A DNA stretch of 64,000 nt. Origin: Bacteroidota bacterium. Its GTDB lineage: Bacteria; Bacteroidota; Bacteroidia; UKL13-3. The stretch spans positions 1-64,000 of the forward strand of contig JAAFJM010000011.1 in the NCBI GenBank assembly GCA_013298895.1. The letters run 5' to 3'. The position numbers were made by a program, and so were the translations under genes. The notes beneath the pieces are model-generated. The model was not told the origin of the DNA, made no database searches, and saw only the letters and a list, made by a program, of their open reading frames with translations. How positions within the stretch are numbered: the first letter of the stretch is position 1; the number at the start of each line of letters is the position of its first letter. Shown piece by piece: positions 35,401 through 50,400 of the stretch.

Positions 35401-38400
35401 ATATTTTAAAAACAAGTGTTAAATTATTGGGTTATTATAAATTAATAACAAAAAAAATACTGTAATTTATCCCTATTTACGTACAAAAAAATTAAATGAG
35501 TGCCCCAAATTTTGAAATCAATTTATTACCTAGTTGGTTAATAAATTCTACTAATATTTACGCTATAGTAACCGACCTGCAAGGTAATTATATTTATGTA
35601 AATAATCGTTTTATAGAAAAATTTGGTTTTATTTCATCTAATTTTATTGGCCAATCCATCGTAAATACTATTCACACCAATGATGTAGAGAAGTGTGCCG
35701 CGGTTGTTACTAAATGTTTTGAAGAACCTACCAAAACACACTCCGTTGAAATAAGAAAACCACATAACAATAACAACGAATATTTTTATAGCAACTGGGA
35801 GTTTTCATGCTTTTTCGATTCAAAAAATGAAATAATTGGTATTTTGTGTATAGGTTACGACTTAACCAAAGAAAAAAAATTAACCAATATCCTACTTGAA
35901 ACCCAATCAAAACTAAACTCATTATTAAATAGCACCAACGAAGGTTTTATATTTTTAAACAACGAATTTAAAGTGTTGTATTTTAATAAATCAGCTGAGG
36001 AAAATTATGCAAAACGTTATTTAAATAAAGAAATTAAAACTGCTGATAATTTTTTAAGTTATTGTGCAACTGAGGAAGAAAAAAGTGAATTAGAGGCCAT
36101 TTACAATAAAGTAATGGAGGGAAATCAAATTCAATTTGTACAAGAACAAAATAATTTTTGGTTTCAAATTTCGCTTTTTAAAGTAGTAACCGATGACGGA
36201 AAAACCATTGGATTAGCATATGGAATAACAGATATCACTCAACATAAAAAAGATCAATTAAGGATATTAGAACAGAACAAAAAATTAAAAGAAATAGCTT
36301 GGCAACAATCACACGAAGTAAGAAGTCCTGTGGTTAATTTATTGGGTATAACTTCGATATTAAACGATGAAAATAGCAGTTTATCTGATGAAGATAAAGC
36401 AGTTCTTTTGAAAGCAATTAATACTGAAATTGTTAGGTTAGACCAAATTATTAAATCAATAGTTGAAAAAACTAATTGGAGTTTTTAAAATAAAAAAACT
36501 AATTAATATGTATTCACAATTTTAAGAAACTGTTCACCTCCAATACATAATATCGTAATTTTAACAAAAATGAACAGAACAGATCAAGTTAAAGCATTAA
36601 GGCCAATTATAATATGTGATGAAAATAAAGATAGTTTAAGCAATGAAAACTTTCAAAATATTACATTAAGACCTATATTAAAGTTTCAAAATGAACTAAT
36701 TTTAGCATTAATAACCAACCAATTAACAAATTTGAAACTACCAAAAAATATACAAGAAAAACAAATGGTTTTGCAAAATAGTATGTTAAAAAATCAGGTT
36801 ATGAAGCAGCAAATAATAGGACTTGTTATAGGACTATTTACCATTAGTGAAATTGATTATTACATCAAAAACCAAACTGAAATCAACAAACGTATAAGTC
36901 AGTTAGTAGTTAAACGCGTTACAAATCAATTATAAAAAATAGTAATATTAGATCAATTATTTTAACAACCTATATTAAAGTTAGCTTGGGTATTAAAAAG
37001 TTTCATAAACAACCAATCCTGTTCTAATTTTAGGTTCAATCCAAGTTGATTTTGGTGGCATTATCAAGTTTTCATCGGCTATTTGTTTTACCTCTGATAT
37101 ACTTGTAGGATATAACGTAATTGCTAAATCAAAATCGCCACTATCAACAGCATTTTGTATAGTCAACAAACCTCTACTTCCGTCAATAAAACTCAAACGT
37201 TTATCTGTTTTACTATCTGTTATTTTGAAGATTTTTCTTAATATGAATTCTTCAACAATACTCACATCTAAGTTAGCTAAAGTACCCTTTAACTCAAGTT
37301 CAAATTCAGGTTTAAGTGTAAGTACATAAGCATCATTGTTTAAATATATACCAAATTCACGTTTTATTAATGGCTGAACAGGCACATGCCCACTGGGTAT
37401 AACATTAAAATACATTCCAATTCTATCCATAAAATCAGCACTATTAACTATCGCCTCATCTTTTACCAAACGATGGTATTCGAAAATATGTAGTTTATTA
37501 AATGGAATTAAACAAACTGGAAAAAAGTTGAAAAGTTCTTGACCAGTGTAATTTGGAGTTTTTTTACGCATAATTTGGCAGTATGTGGCACAACCAGCGC
37601 TGCGATGATGTCCATCTGCAATATACAAATGGCTTACAGATTCAAAAGCCTGTTCTATTTTTTCTATATCTGATTTATTATGAATAGGCCAAAGATTATG
37701 TTTTAATTGATCTTGACTAATAAAATTATACTCAGGTGAATTGTTTATAATTGTTCTATTTATTACTTCATCAATATCATTATGATCAGGATATGTTAAC
37801 AAAACTGGATTCCCAAGTCCACTAAAAAACTCAATGTGCTCAGCCAATTCATTTTGTTTTTCTGTTAGCGTATTTTCATGCTTTAGTATTAAATTATTAT
37901 TGTAATCATCAACCGATGCAGAGGCAATAAGAGAGGTATAAGCAACACTACCTTTTATTAGTCTGTATATGTAAAAAAGAGGTTCCTCATCTTTTATTAA
38001 AACCTTTTCAGTTTTAAATTTATTTAAATATTCAAGTCCTAAAGGAAAATGTTTTTCAGGATTTTTCTTTTCACCTTTAAAATGTAAATATGGCTTTACC
38101 ACATGCAAATAACTGTATGGATTACGCATAATTTCATGCGTTGAAAGCTCACGTAGTGTACTGTCATAACTTGGAGCTGACACTTGTGCTGCCTTATCTT
38201 TGGCAGGGCGCAATGCCGCAAAAGGTTTAATTATGGTCATAATTTAATTTTGGTATTGCAATGATATATTTTTTGTTGATAGAAGATGTTTGATAGTTGT
38301 CAGTTGTGAGAATAAATTTGAATTTTTACAAAAATTTAAGCAAGTTATAAGTCAAATAAATTGGAAATTGAAAAAACAAGTTAAAAAAAAATTTATTGAA

Positions 38401-41400
38401 ATTCAATTTTAGTGAAAATTCTTTTAAGTTACGTTTTACTAACATATATTTGAGAAATTTAACTACTCACTCCATGTTTAAAAAAGATAATTTATCATCT
38501 GACTTATCTGCTTCAATTGTCGTTTTTTTTGTGGCTTTGCCATTGTGTTTAGGTATTTCATTAGCCTCAGGTGCTCCATTGGTTTCTGGTCTTATTGCAG
38601 GTATTTGTGGAGGAATAATTGTAGGTTTTTTTAGTGGCTCGCACACTAGTGTGAGTGGTCCTGCGGCTGGTTTAACAGTAATAGTTTTAGCATCTATTCA
38701 ACAATTAGGTGGCTTCGATATTTTTTTAACAGCACTACTTTTAGCAGGTATTATGCAACTTATTTTAGGTTTTATAGGAGCCGGTATTATAGGGAATTTT
38801 GTGCCATCAGCTGTTATTAAAGGTATGTTGGCTGCCATTGGTATTATTTTGATTTTTAAACAATTACCTCATGCTGTTGGTTACGATATTGATTTTGAAG
38901 GTGATGAATCGTTTGATCAATTAGATCATCAAAATACTTTTACCGAGTTATTAAATGTTTTTAGTAGGTTTACCACAACAGCAGTTTTAACAAGTTTGGT
39001 AACTTTTGCCGTATTGTTTTTTGGTGAAAATGATAAAATTAGAAAATATAGTTTTTTTAAAGCAGTTCCAGTTTCGCTTTTGGCTGTAATTATTGGCACA
39101 TTATTTAGTATTCTATTAGGAATAGTTTCGCCCAATATGGCTTTGGCTAGTGAACATTTAGTACAAATACCTTCTTTATTGAATAAAGAAAATTTTCATT
39201 TTCCCGATTTTTCAAAAATTGCTGAAATTGGAGTAATAATAGTAGCAATAAAAATAGCCCTAGTGGCTAGTTTAGAAACACTACTTAGCATTGAAGCTAC
39301 TGATAAATTAGACGAACAAAAACGATTAACCCCAACCAGTAAAGAGTTAATTGCCCAAGGTGTTGGAAATACAGTTTCTGCATTAATTGGTGGATTGCCT
39401 ATTACTGCGGTAATAGTACGAAGTAGTGCCAATATTGTGGCAGGTGCAAAATCAAAAATGTCTGCAATTTTTCATGGTATTATGTTACTAATTAGTGTTT
39501 TGTTTTTAACTGCTGTAATGAATAAAATTCCATTATCTAGTTTAGCTATATTATTACTTTTTGTGGGTTATAAGCTAACTAAGCCTGAATTGTATAAAGA
39601 ATTGTATAAAAATGGTTTAGACCAATTTTTACCATTTATAATTACTGTTTTAGCCATTGTTTTTACCGATCTGTTAAAGGGAGTTGCTATTGGTTTATTG
39701 GTTTCGGTTTATTTTATTATAAAAAATAGTTACAAACGCTCTGTTTCACTAACAAGTGATGATGGTAATTATTTAATTCGGTTGAAAGGAAATGTATCGT
39801 TTTTAAACAAAGCAGTTTTACGTAATCATTTCGAAAAAATGCCCAATGGTGCATTTGTTATTATTGATGGTGCAAGTGCTTTATTTGTAGATAAAGATAT
39901 CATTGAAATAATTGAAGAGTTTATATTAATGGCTCCATTTAAAAACATTACAGTTGATAAAAAAATATCGACTTCAAGTCCCAATCCATATTTTAAAAAA
40001 CTAAATTAACATGAACGAATACGAAAAACTTCTTTTACAAAACAAATCATGGGTGAGCGATAAACTCGATTTAGACAAAGATTATTTTAATAATTTAGCT
40101 GATATTCAAAAACCCGAGTTTTTATGGATTGGTTGCTCCGATAGTAGGGTACCTGCAAACGAAATTACCAATACTGAACCCGGAGAAATTTTTGTACATA
40201 GAAACATTGCCAACTTGGTGGTAAATACCGATTTAAATATGTTAAGTGTACTGAAATATGCTGTAGAAGTTTTAAAAGTAAAACATATTATAGTTTGCGG
40301 ACACTATGGTTGTGGAGGAGTTAAAGCTGCAGCTACTAACCATCATTATGGTATGTTAAATAAATGGTTACGAAACATCAAAGATGTATACCGCCTACAT
40401 AACGATGAATTAAGTAAAATTACCGATGAAGAGCAAAAAACAGATGCCTTGGTAGAATTTAATATCATTGAACAAGTAAATAATTTAGCCAAAACATCCA
40501 TAATTCAAAAAGCTTGGAAAAAAAATGAGTTTCCTATTTTGCATGGCTGTGTTTATGGTTTAAAAAATGGTATTTTAAAAGATTTAATAAAATACGATAG
40601 GAGTACAGCCATGGATGATTTATATAAATTTGATTTTGAGGATGGTTTAGAAGATTAGTACCTTCTGTTTTAAACCTTTTGTTAGTTTTCTTATCTGCTT
40701 TTCATGAATAAAAAATTACTTTTTCTTTTATTAGTTACGATTAGTATAAACAAGGCATTAACTGCACAAAGTTTATATTTTCCACCTGTAAGTAATTCAG
40801 CCAATTGGGATACTATTTCGCCTGAATCTTTGGGTTGGTGTGTATCAAATATTGATTCTCTTTATGGTTTTTTAGAACAGCAAAACTCAAAAGCTTTTAT
40901 AGTATTAAAAGATGGGAAAATTGCTTTAGAAAAATATTTTGGAACTTTTACCAAAGATAGTATTTGGTATTGGGCTTCGGCAGGCAAATCGTTAACATCA
41001 TTTTTAATAGCTAAAGCGCAAGAAGAAGGTTATTTAAAAATTACAGATCCCAGTTCCAAATATTTGGGAGTAGGCTGGACAGATTGCACTTTTCAACAAG
41101 AAAATAAAATCAGTATTTTGAACCAAATAACCATGACAACAGGCTTGGATGATGGTGTAATCGATAATCATTGTACTGATAAAAGTTGTTTGGTTTTTAA
41201 AGCAAATGCTGGTACTAGATGGGCTTATCATAATGCGCCATATACCTTATTAGAAAAAGTAATAACTACTGCTACTAATAAACCAATTAATACTTATACT
41301 GCATCCAAACTTTCGCTAAAAACAGGTATAAATGGTGCTTGGTTAACAACTGGTTACGATAATGTATTTTACAGTAAACTACGCAATATGGCAAGGTTTG

Positions 41401-44400
41401 GTTTGTTGTTTCAAAATAATTGTATTTGGAACGGAGAGGCTTTACTTAACGATACCAATTACATCAGTCAAATGACCAATTCATCGCAAAATATCAATCC
41501 TGCCTATGGTTATTTATGGTGGCTAAATGGAAAATCATCGTTTATGATTCCAACTTTACAAACTTCATTTCCAGGTTCATTAGCGCCTCAAGCTCCTGAT
41601 GATATGTTTGCTGCTATTGGTAAAAACGGGCAGATAATAAGTGTATCAAAAAGTAAAGGTTTAGTGGTGGTAAGAATGGGCGATGCGCCTGGAAATTTTG
41701 GCGAAGTACCAACTGTATTTTTAAACCAAATGTGGCAAAAATTGAATGCAGTAATTTGCAATAAAACTAATTTACAAAGCCTTGAAAATGATATGGATGA
41801 AATAAATGTATTTCCAAATCCAGTGAATAATCATTTAAATATTTCCGGTTTAAAAAATTTAGCATTTTCAATTGAAATTTATAACGCCATTGGACAAGTC
41901 ACAAAAACTGGAAATAATTTAAATGTAATTGATATTTCTAATTTAACTAATGGACTATACTTCTTAATAATAACTATAGAAAATAAATCAAAAGTCCTCC
42001 GATTTTCGAAAAATTAGTTAATTGTTTACTTGCTTAAAATTTTTCAAAATAATCAACATGCACATTTTTCAAGTTCGGGATTAAAGTGTTTTGATTTAAA
42101 TCAAAAATTAAATTTGAGTTACAAATTAAAAAATTATAAACCACAAAAATTCGGGAAACTTTATCATTTTGAAACAATAAAAAATGAAAAATAAATTTGG
42201 TTGAATTTGTTTTTTAGTAATTGAGATTTTGAGATATAAATTCAGTATCAAAATTCAAAAAGGATTAATCTATTAGATTGAATCTCATTTAGAATCAATA
42301 AAATAGCTAAATTACCCAAAATAATAAACTCAGATCATCTAAATATTTTTTTATTCAATTTTTTGTTTGTTAATACATTAACATTCTGTTTTGTTGTGAT
42401 TGTATACATATAAAAAAATTACAAGGTTGTACTGTTAATACTTACATTTGCACCCGAATGAAAACAATTGGAATTATTCGCGAGGGCAAACAACCTGCCG
42501 ATTTGCGCACTCCCCTTACTCCTGCTCAATGTGTGGAATTAATGCAAAACTTTCCTGGTACTAAGGTAATAGTTCAACCATCAAACGAAAGATGCTTTAC
42601 CAACGAAGCTTACAGCAATTTAGGCATTGAACTAAACGAAGATTTAAGTAGTTGTGATATTTTATTAGGTGTTAAAGAGGTACCAACTACTCAATTAATA
42701 CCCAATAAAACCTATTTATTCTTTTCGCATACCATTAAAAAACAACCGCATAACCGTAATTTATTGCGCCATATTTTAGCCAATAATATTACCATGGTTG
42801 ATTACGAAACATTGGTATGGGATGCAGGAAATCGTATTATTGGTTTTGGCCGTTTTGCAGGATTGGTAGGAGCCCATTATGCATTTATGATGTGGGGAAA
42901 AAAATATGGTTTTTATAGCCTAAAACCTGCTCACGAATGTACCGATTTTGCTGATATGCTCTCACAATACAAAGATTTACAGCTTTCGCCAATGAAAATT
43001 GTTTTATGTGGCGATGGCAGAGTAGCTCACGGTTGTTTGGAGTTATTGCGCAAGCTAAAAATTAGCCAAGTAAGTCAAGAAGAATTTATAGAAAACGATT
43101 ATAATAAACCTGTATATGTGCATTTGCGTAGCGAAGATTATTATACACGCAAAGATGGAAAAGAATGGGATAAAGCTGATTTTTATAAACATCCAGAAGA
43201 TTATGTTAGCTCGTTTCAACCCTATTACCAAAGAGCTGACATTATGCTAAATGGCATATTTTGGAAACAAGGTATTCCGCCATTTTTTACCCACGAAGAA
43301 ATGAAAAGCAGTAATTTTAGAATAAAAATTATCAGCGATATTACTTGCGATATTCCGGGTCCATTGCCATCTACTGTAAAAAGTACCACCATTGAAAATC
43401 CTTTTTATGGCTACAATACATTTTTAGAAAAAGAAGTAGATGCTTTTTTACCCAATTCAATTGATGTGCAAGCAGTTGGTAATTTACCTTGCGAGCTTCC
43501 TATTGATGCCTCTACCGAGTTTGGCCAACTATTAATAAGACATGTTTTGCCTTATTTGTTGGTGGAAGATAATGAGCAAATAATCAAAAACGCAACCATT
43601 GCTACCAATGGAAATCTAACAGAAAAGTATAGTTATTTGAGTGATTATGTTTCTTAGGCTGGAGGCTGGCTACTGGCCACTGGCTGCTGGCTGCTGGCTT
43701 TTTTTAAGTTTAATAATTCGAAAACAATTTAATAATTTATCAGTCTGGTAATTAAACTCCCGATTTATCAGGACAACAATTAATTTAACAATTTAACAAT
43801 TCAACAATTTAATCACGCATGGAGTGAAAACAATTTAACAGTTTAACAAATATCCACAGGCTGAAGCCTTGTGGCAATTGAAAAATTAATTTTAAATAGG
43901 CAAACAATTCAATCGTTTAACTCCTGATTTATCGGGACATCAGTTCAACAATTTAACAATTCAACAGTTTAACAATTAAATAGTTAAGCATTACAACACA
44001 TGGCAAGAAGAGGATTTAATAGCAATACAGAACAACAAGCAGAGGTAGAAAAAGTAAAGGTTTCGAAGGAAAGTTTAAAGGAGGCTTTGGTACTTTTTAA
44101 ATACATAAAGCCTTACCAAGGTAAATTTATTTTTGGTTTGGTGTTTATTGCGTTATCAGCTATTTCAACTTTAGCATTTCCAGTTTTATTGGGTAAAATG
44201 ATTGATGCGGCATCGCCTGACGCTAGCAGTGCTTTGCCAACTACTGCCAACAATCCTATACAAAACCAATTTGACTTTGATTTAAAAAACTTACATTTAG
44301 GTTTAAATACCGTATTACTGTTAATTTTTATACAGTTAGGGTTACAAACATTGTTTTCGTTTATGCGCATTTATTTGTTTACCGAAGTAGGCGAAAAATC

Positions 44401-47400
44401 GTTAGCCAACATGCGTAAAGATTTATATTCAAAGCTGTTAACCATGCCCATGAGTTTTTATACTGAACAACGAGTGGGTGAGTTAAGTAGTCGAATTTCT
44501 TCCGATTTATCGCAAATTCAAGATGCCATTTCCTTAACTTTAGCTGAGTTTTTACGTGGTTTATTTACTTTGACAGTTGGCCTTTCAGTTATATTTCTCA
44601 TTTCAACCAAATTAGCTTTAACAATGTTGGGTGTGGTTCCAATCATTGCCATTTTAGCAGTGGTATTTGGAATGCGTATTAGAAAAATGTCACGCAAGGC
44701 TCAAGATCAATTGGCCGAAAGTGGAACCATAGTAAACGAAACTTTTCAAGGTATTGCCATAGTGAAAGCATTTAGCAGCGAAGCCAACGAAATTAAACGT
44801 TATACCAAAAGTATTTTTGGTGTAGTTGATACAGCCATTTCTAATGCTCGTTACCGTGGGGCTTTTGTGTCTTTCATGATATTTAGTGTGTTTGGAACCA
44901 TTGCATTTGTAATGTGGGTTGGTGCCAATATGATAAAAACAGGAACTTTAACCATTGGCGATTTAACCATGTTTGTAATTATTTCAGGGTTTGTGGGTGG
45001 CACTTTTGCGGGCTTTGCCGATATGTTTAGTCAGTTACAAAAAACTTTAGGTGCTACGCAACGCGTACGCGAAATGTTAAGAGATAAAGGCGAAGACGTA
45101 GATTTAATAGAAACACCTTTAAACGAAAAATATAAAATAGCTGGGGAAGTAAGGTTTGAAAATGTAGCTTTTGCTTATCCTGGAAGAACCGAAATAACTG
45201 TATTGAATAATATAAGTTTAACAGCTACCAAAGGCCAACAAATAGCGCTTGTAGGTCCTAGTGGTGCAGGTAAAAGTACAATTGCCAGTTTGTTATTGCA
45301 ATTTTATCATACCATTCAAGGTAATATATTTTACGATGATAAAAATGTAAACGATATTCCTTTGAGTCAGTTGCGTAAACAATTGGCTTATGTACCGCAA
45401 GATGTAATGCTTTTTGGCGGAACTTTATTTGAAAATATTGCCTATGGCAATCCAAATGCAACAGAACAAGAAGTAATAGATGCAGCTAAAAAAGCAAACG
45501 CATTTGATTTTATAATGGCTTTTCCTGAAAAAATGGAAACCATAGTTGGTGAGCGAGGCATCAAACTTTCTGGTGGTCAGCGCCAACGAATTGCCATAGC
45601 AAGAGCCATTTTAAAAAACCCTGCTATTTTAATTTTAGATGAAGCTACCAGTGCGTTAGATAGTGAAAGCGAAAGTTTGGTTCAAGAAGCATTAGATAAC
45701 TTAATGCAAAATAGAACCACTTTTGTTATTGCACATAGACTTTCTACCATTAGAAAAGCCGATAAAATTATAGTTATTGATAAAGGAACGTTAGCCGAAC
45801 AAGGAACCCACTTAGAATTAATTAACAAGGAAAACGGTATTTATAAAAAACTGGTTGATTTGCAAGTGGAATAATTGAAATTAATTGAAATTTTTTCAAT
45901 GTTTATTTTTGTATGATTTACATTCAATATTTATTTTACAATTACCGAAAAAAATTAATAATTCTTAAAGACAAGCTTTTGAAAATTTTAAATGCCTTTT
46001 TAAACTCTACAATTAAAAACAACAATCCAGCAACAACTCCATAAAGAATTGGAAGATCTGAATTAAATGCGCTAGGCCTTGCCGCTATCAAAGGCAAAGT
46101 ATTTGCAAATAATAAAAATAATAAAATTTTGTAAGGAGTACTTTTAAATAGGTTCATTGTCTTATAATTAATTGTTTAATAACATATCCATAAAACGCAA
46201 TATTGGTATTTATTCATTGTAAAATTATAAAAAAAAGATGTTGTATCAGCTGGTTCAGATTTTGCAATCCGAACCAGCTAATCAAGGATTTATTATCCTT
46301 TACAATGTCAATAATTTTTGCATTTCAAATGCTTAAAATAAAAAGTGCGGATCACAAAACCAAACTTGCAAATAATCTACTTTTATTTTTCTAACACTTC
46401 GTACATATCCATTCTCCTATCTTTCCAGTTTAGCACAGTTCCGGTGTTTCTGGCGCGTTCAATAGCTGCCAAATCCAAATCGGCAATAACTACAGTTTCA
46501 ATATTGGTGCTTGCTTCACCAGCAATTGCATCAGGTGGAAAAGCAAAATCGCTTGGTGTATAAATACCCGATTGTGCATAGTTAATATCCATATTATCAA
46601 CCGAAGGAATATTACCTACCGTTCCAGCGGTTGCCACTATAATTTGATTTTCAATGGCACGTGCTTGCGCACATAATTTTACACGCAAATGCCCATGTTT
46701 TTCATCGGTACTAAACGGTACAAAAAGTATTTTAGCTCCTTTATTACAAGCTATGCGAGCCATTTCAGGAAACTCTACATCGTAACAAACATTAATAGCC
46801 ACTTTACCACAATCAGTATTAAATACTTTTATTTCATTACCTGGTCTAACTCCCCACCATTTAGCTTCGTTTGAAGTAATGTGAATTTTGTACTGTTTTT
46901 CGTAAGTTCCATCACGCTTAAACAAGTACGAAATATTATATAAATGGTCGTTTTCTACTTGTAAATGTGTACCAGCTATGATGTTGATATTGTACTCTAA
47001 AGCCAAGCGTGAAAACAAGTTTATATAATCTTCGGTGTAATCATCCAGCTTTCTAATACTGTCTTCTGGACTCATACTTTTATACTCATGTAGCGATAAA
47101 AGTTGTGTGGTAAATAGCTCTGGAAACAATGCAAAATCCGATTTATAATTACTTGCCACATCGGTAAAATACTCGCATTGCTGCGCAAATTGTTTAAACG
47201 AAGTTATTTTACGCAATTCGTATTGAATACAACAAATGCGCACTTTTTTCATCAATACACTTCGCTCGCGCGTTTCGGCTTGGTAATCTAAATTTACCCA
47301 TTCAAATAAAAGTCCGTATCCTTCGCTTTCTTTATCTTCGGGTAAATAATCTTTGATAATACGCTGAATGGTATAACCTTGTGCTAACTGAAAGGTAACC

Positions 47401-50400
47401 ACAGGGTCTTTAATTTTCTTTTCAACTACACGTTTTACGTAGGCCCTTATACCAAATTCTTCTGAGTGTTTGTGGAAATTAGGTACCCTACCTCCTATTA
47501 AAATGCGCATCAAGTTTTTATCTTCACATAAATTCCTGCGCATTTCATAAAGCCTTCTACCAATTTTTAAACCTTGATAGTTTGGATGCACCATTACCTC
47601 AATTCCGTAAAGAGTATCTCCTTCTTCATCGTGATTGGTTATAAAACCATTGTCACAAATTTCTTTCCAAGCATGGTCGTCATCGTATTCATCCCAACTT
47701 ACTATTAAACTGGTTGCCGAACCAACTATTTTCCCTTCAAATGTAATTACTTGCATTCCTTCAGGAAAAATTTTGTATTGGCTTTCTAGCATTTCATACG
47801 ACCAAGGATCGTTATCAGGAAAACATATTTTTGATAGCGCAATGATTTCGTCAAAATCACTTTTTTCAGCATTGCGTTCTATTAGTTTTGGTTTCCTGCT
47901 ATTACGTATTTTCATATAGTATTTTTATCTAATCATTAACTTAAGCGAAACTATATTGCTGGCACCAATAAGTCCTGAGTTAAATGCATTGCCTAAGGCA
48001 TAATCAATTTGTATTTTATTCAATTTTAAACCAACACCTAATGCTGGCGACATATTATAATAATTAATTCCATCTACATTTTTCACTTTTTGAAAATTGT
48101 TTAAGCCACCTCTTACGAAAATTACTTGTTTATAGCCTAACTCTGTTGCAAAACGAGGATCAAGGTTTAAATATTTGCTGGAAATGAATGTATTTCTTTG
48201 TCCATCTGTATTTACATCAAACTCCAAACTACCTAAAACCGAAAACCAATTTTTCACATAACTATAACTGGTTCCTATAGTTAATTTGGGTAAAGTTAAT
48301 TCTAAATTATTAGTTGGTAATGCATTGCCTGTGCTTAATAATTGTGCTTTATCGGCTTCGCTAAATGTATAATTCCAAGCATTAAATGTGGTGGTAACAT
48401 CGCGCAACATAACTCCAAACCTAAAACGTTTTAACTTATACATAGCACTTGCATCTATTCCAAAGCCCCAAGCATTGGCAAATTCACCTATAACTCTACG
48501 TATAATCTTAACATTACCACCTAATTGCAAATGCTCAATAAATTTAGTTTCGGTGGCATAACTGCCAATAAAAGCATAATCAACAGCTGAAAAGCTAGAT
48601 ATTTTGGTATAATCAACTTGGCCATTGCTATTAACCAAATACAAAGTATTGGGAATATTGTCAACTCCGGAGCGAATAATAGAAATAGCTGCAACCGATT
48701 TTTCACTTAACCTAAAAGCACCTGCCAAATAATCGTGGGTTAAAATACCTGCAAATTGGCTGTTGCGCATTCCAATTAATTGAAATTTATCTTTCATGTT
48801 TAACAAAGCCGCAGGATTGTAATACCCCGCAGTAACATCGCTAACAGCTGCAACTGAAGCGCCTGCCAAACCTAAATTACGAGCGCCAACTCCAATGTTT
48901 AAAAACTCATTACTATATTTTAACTGCGCAAAACTAGCTTCGCAAAAAACTAAAGTAATTATTAAATATATTATTTTTTTCATTTGTTATTATTTTGCTC
49001 TCCAAGTTTTTAGAGACTTAGTTCTTTTCACTTGTAACCAATTTACCTATCAATTTGTTAACTTATTAACCAATTAACTTATCACCCACTAAACACTTGT
49101 TTTAATTCTGCTAATATAATCATTGGGTCATTAAAATGAATTTGTTCCAAATTATTTACCAATTTTTTTAAAAACAACTTATCACTCATGGTCATTTCAA
49201 TACCCGAACCATATTTAAACACCCTTGCTACTGAATATACAAAACTATCATCAACTGCATATCCAAACAAGTAACGTACTTCACAAAAATGGTCAAATTG
49301 TTTAATAAATGGTTCAATACTTTTATTTGAAAAACGTAAAACGAATTGATGCAATATTTTAGTATCAATTTGGTTTAAATCATGGTAAAATGAATGGCAA
49401 ACTGTTGGAAAAAATTTTACCAAAAGTCTATCTATCATCATTTCCATTAAAATATGAGCTAAAAACCATTTCCTATTGATATGTGCCAATGGCTCAAATT
49501 GCTGTAATTCGTGATTAATTATATCGCGATACTTTTTAAAAAATGTTGACGGGTGAAATACCTTATCGGCTTGCAAATGAGCTTTACATCCTAATTGTAA
49601 TTGAATTTCGTTTTCATTTAAGTCTGTTATTTCTTGATCAAAGCCTCGGGCAACATTACGCGCAAAATCAGGTAAAAATAACGCACTATTGAAGTAGTTA
49701 TTACCTTGCTTATTATCAATAAAGTAATGTGATAAGTAGTTCAAAATTATTTATAGATACAAATAAAGTATTTAAAATTAAATATAAAAACAGTTTACAA
49801 ACTTTATATTACTTTACAAATTGCTTACATATTTTAGTTAAAATAAAATATGTACTATTGTAAATGTTAAAGCAGCCATAAGAAAAGTGTTAAAAGATTA
49901 TAAACTAAGAAAAAATTTTATTCAGTTTCTAATTTCGATTGTACTTCTACAGTTGTCATTTTTAGCGGAACAACGCTATTTAAAAAACACCCCACAACAA
50001 CAGCAAGATACCTATCAACAATTACAACAAATTATAAGAGGAAAGGAACTTACATGTGTAAGAACATTCCAGCAACTACTCCTTGATACCACCAATTATG
50101 AAAAAAATTGGCTCAATGTGAACTCTTTGGCACAAAAAGAAAATTGCATTATTCAATTGTTTAAAAACGATACACTTATATCATGGACTAGCAACATAAT
50201 CAATGCACAAAAGTTTAATTATAAATTTAAGGAAGGCCTTAGTTTTATTGTAAATAATAATGGTTCTTATCTTGCTTATAGCAAGGCTAGTGGTAGTTTT
50301 CATTTCATAATATTTTACAATATTTATGAAGGTTATAATTACAAAAATCAATATTTAAGTAACAAATTCAATAATGAATTAACCTTTTTAGATAATGGAA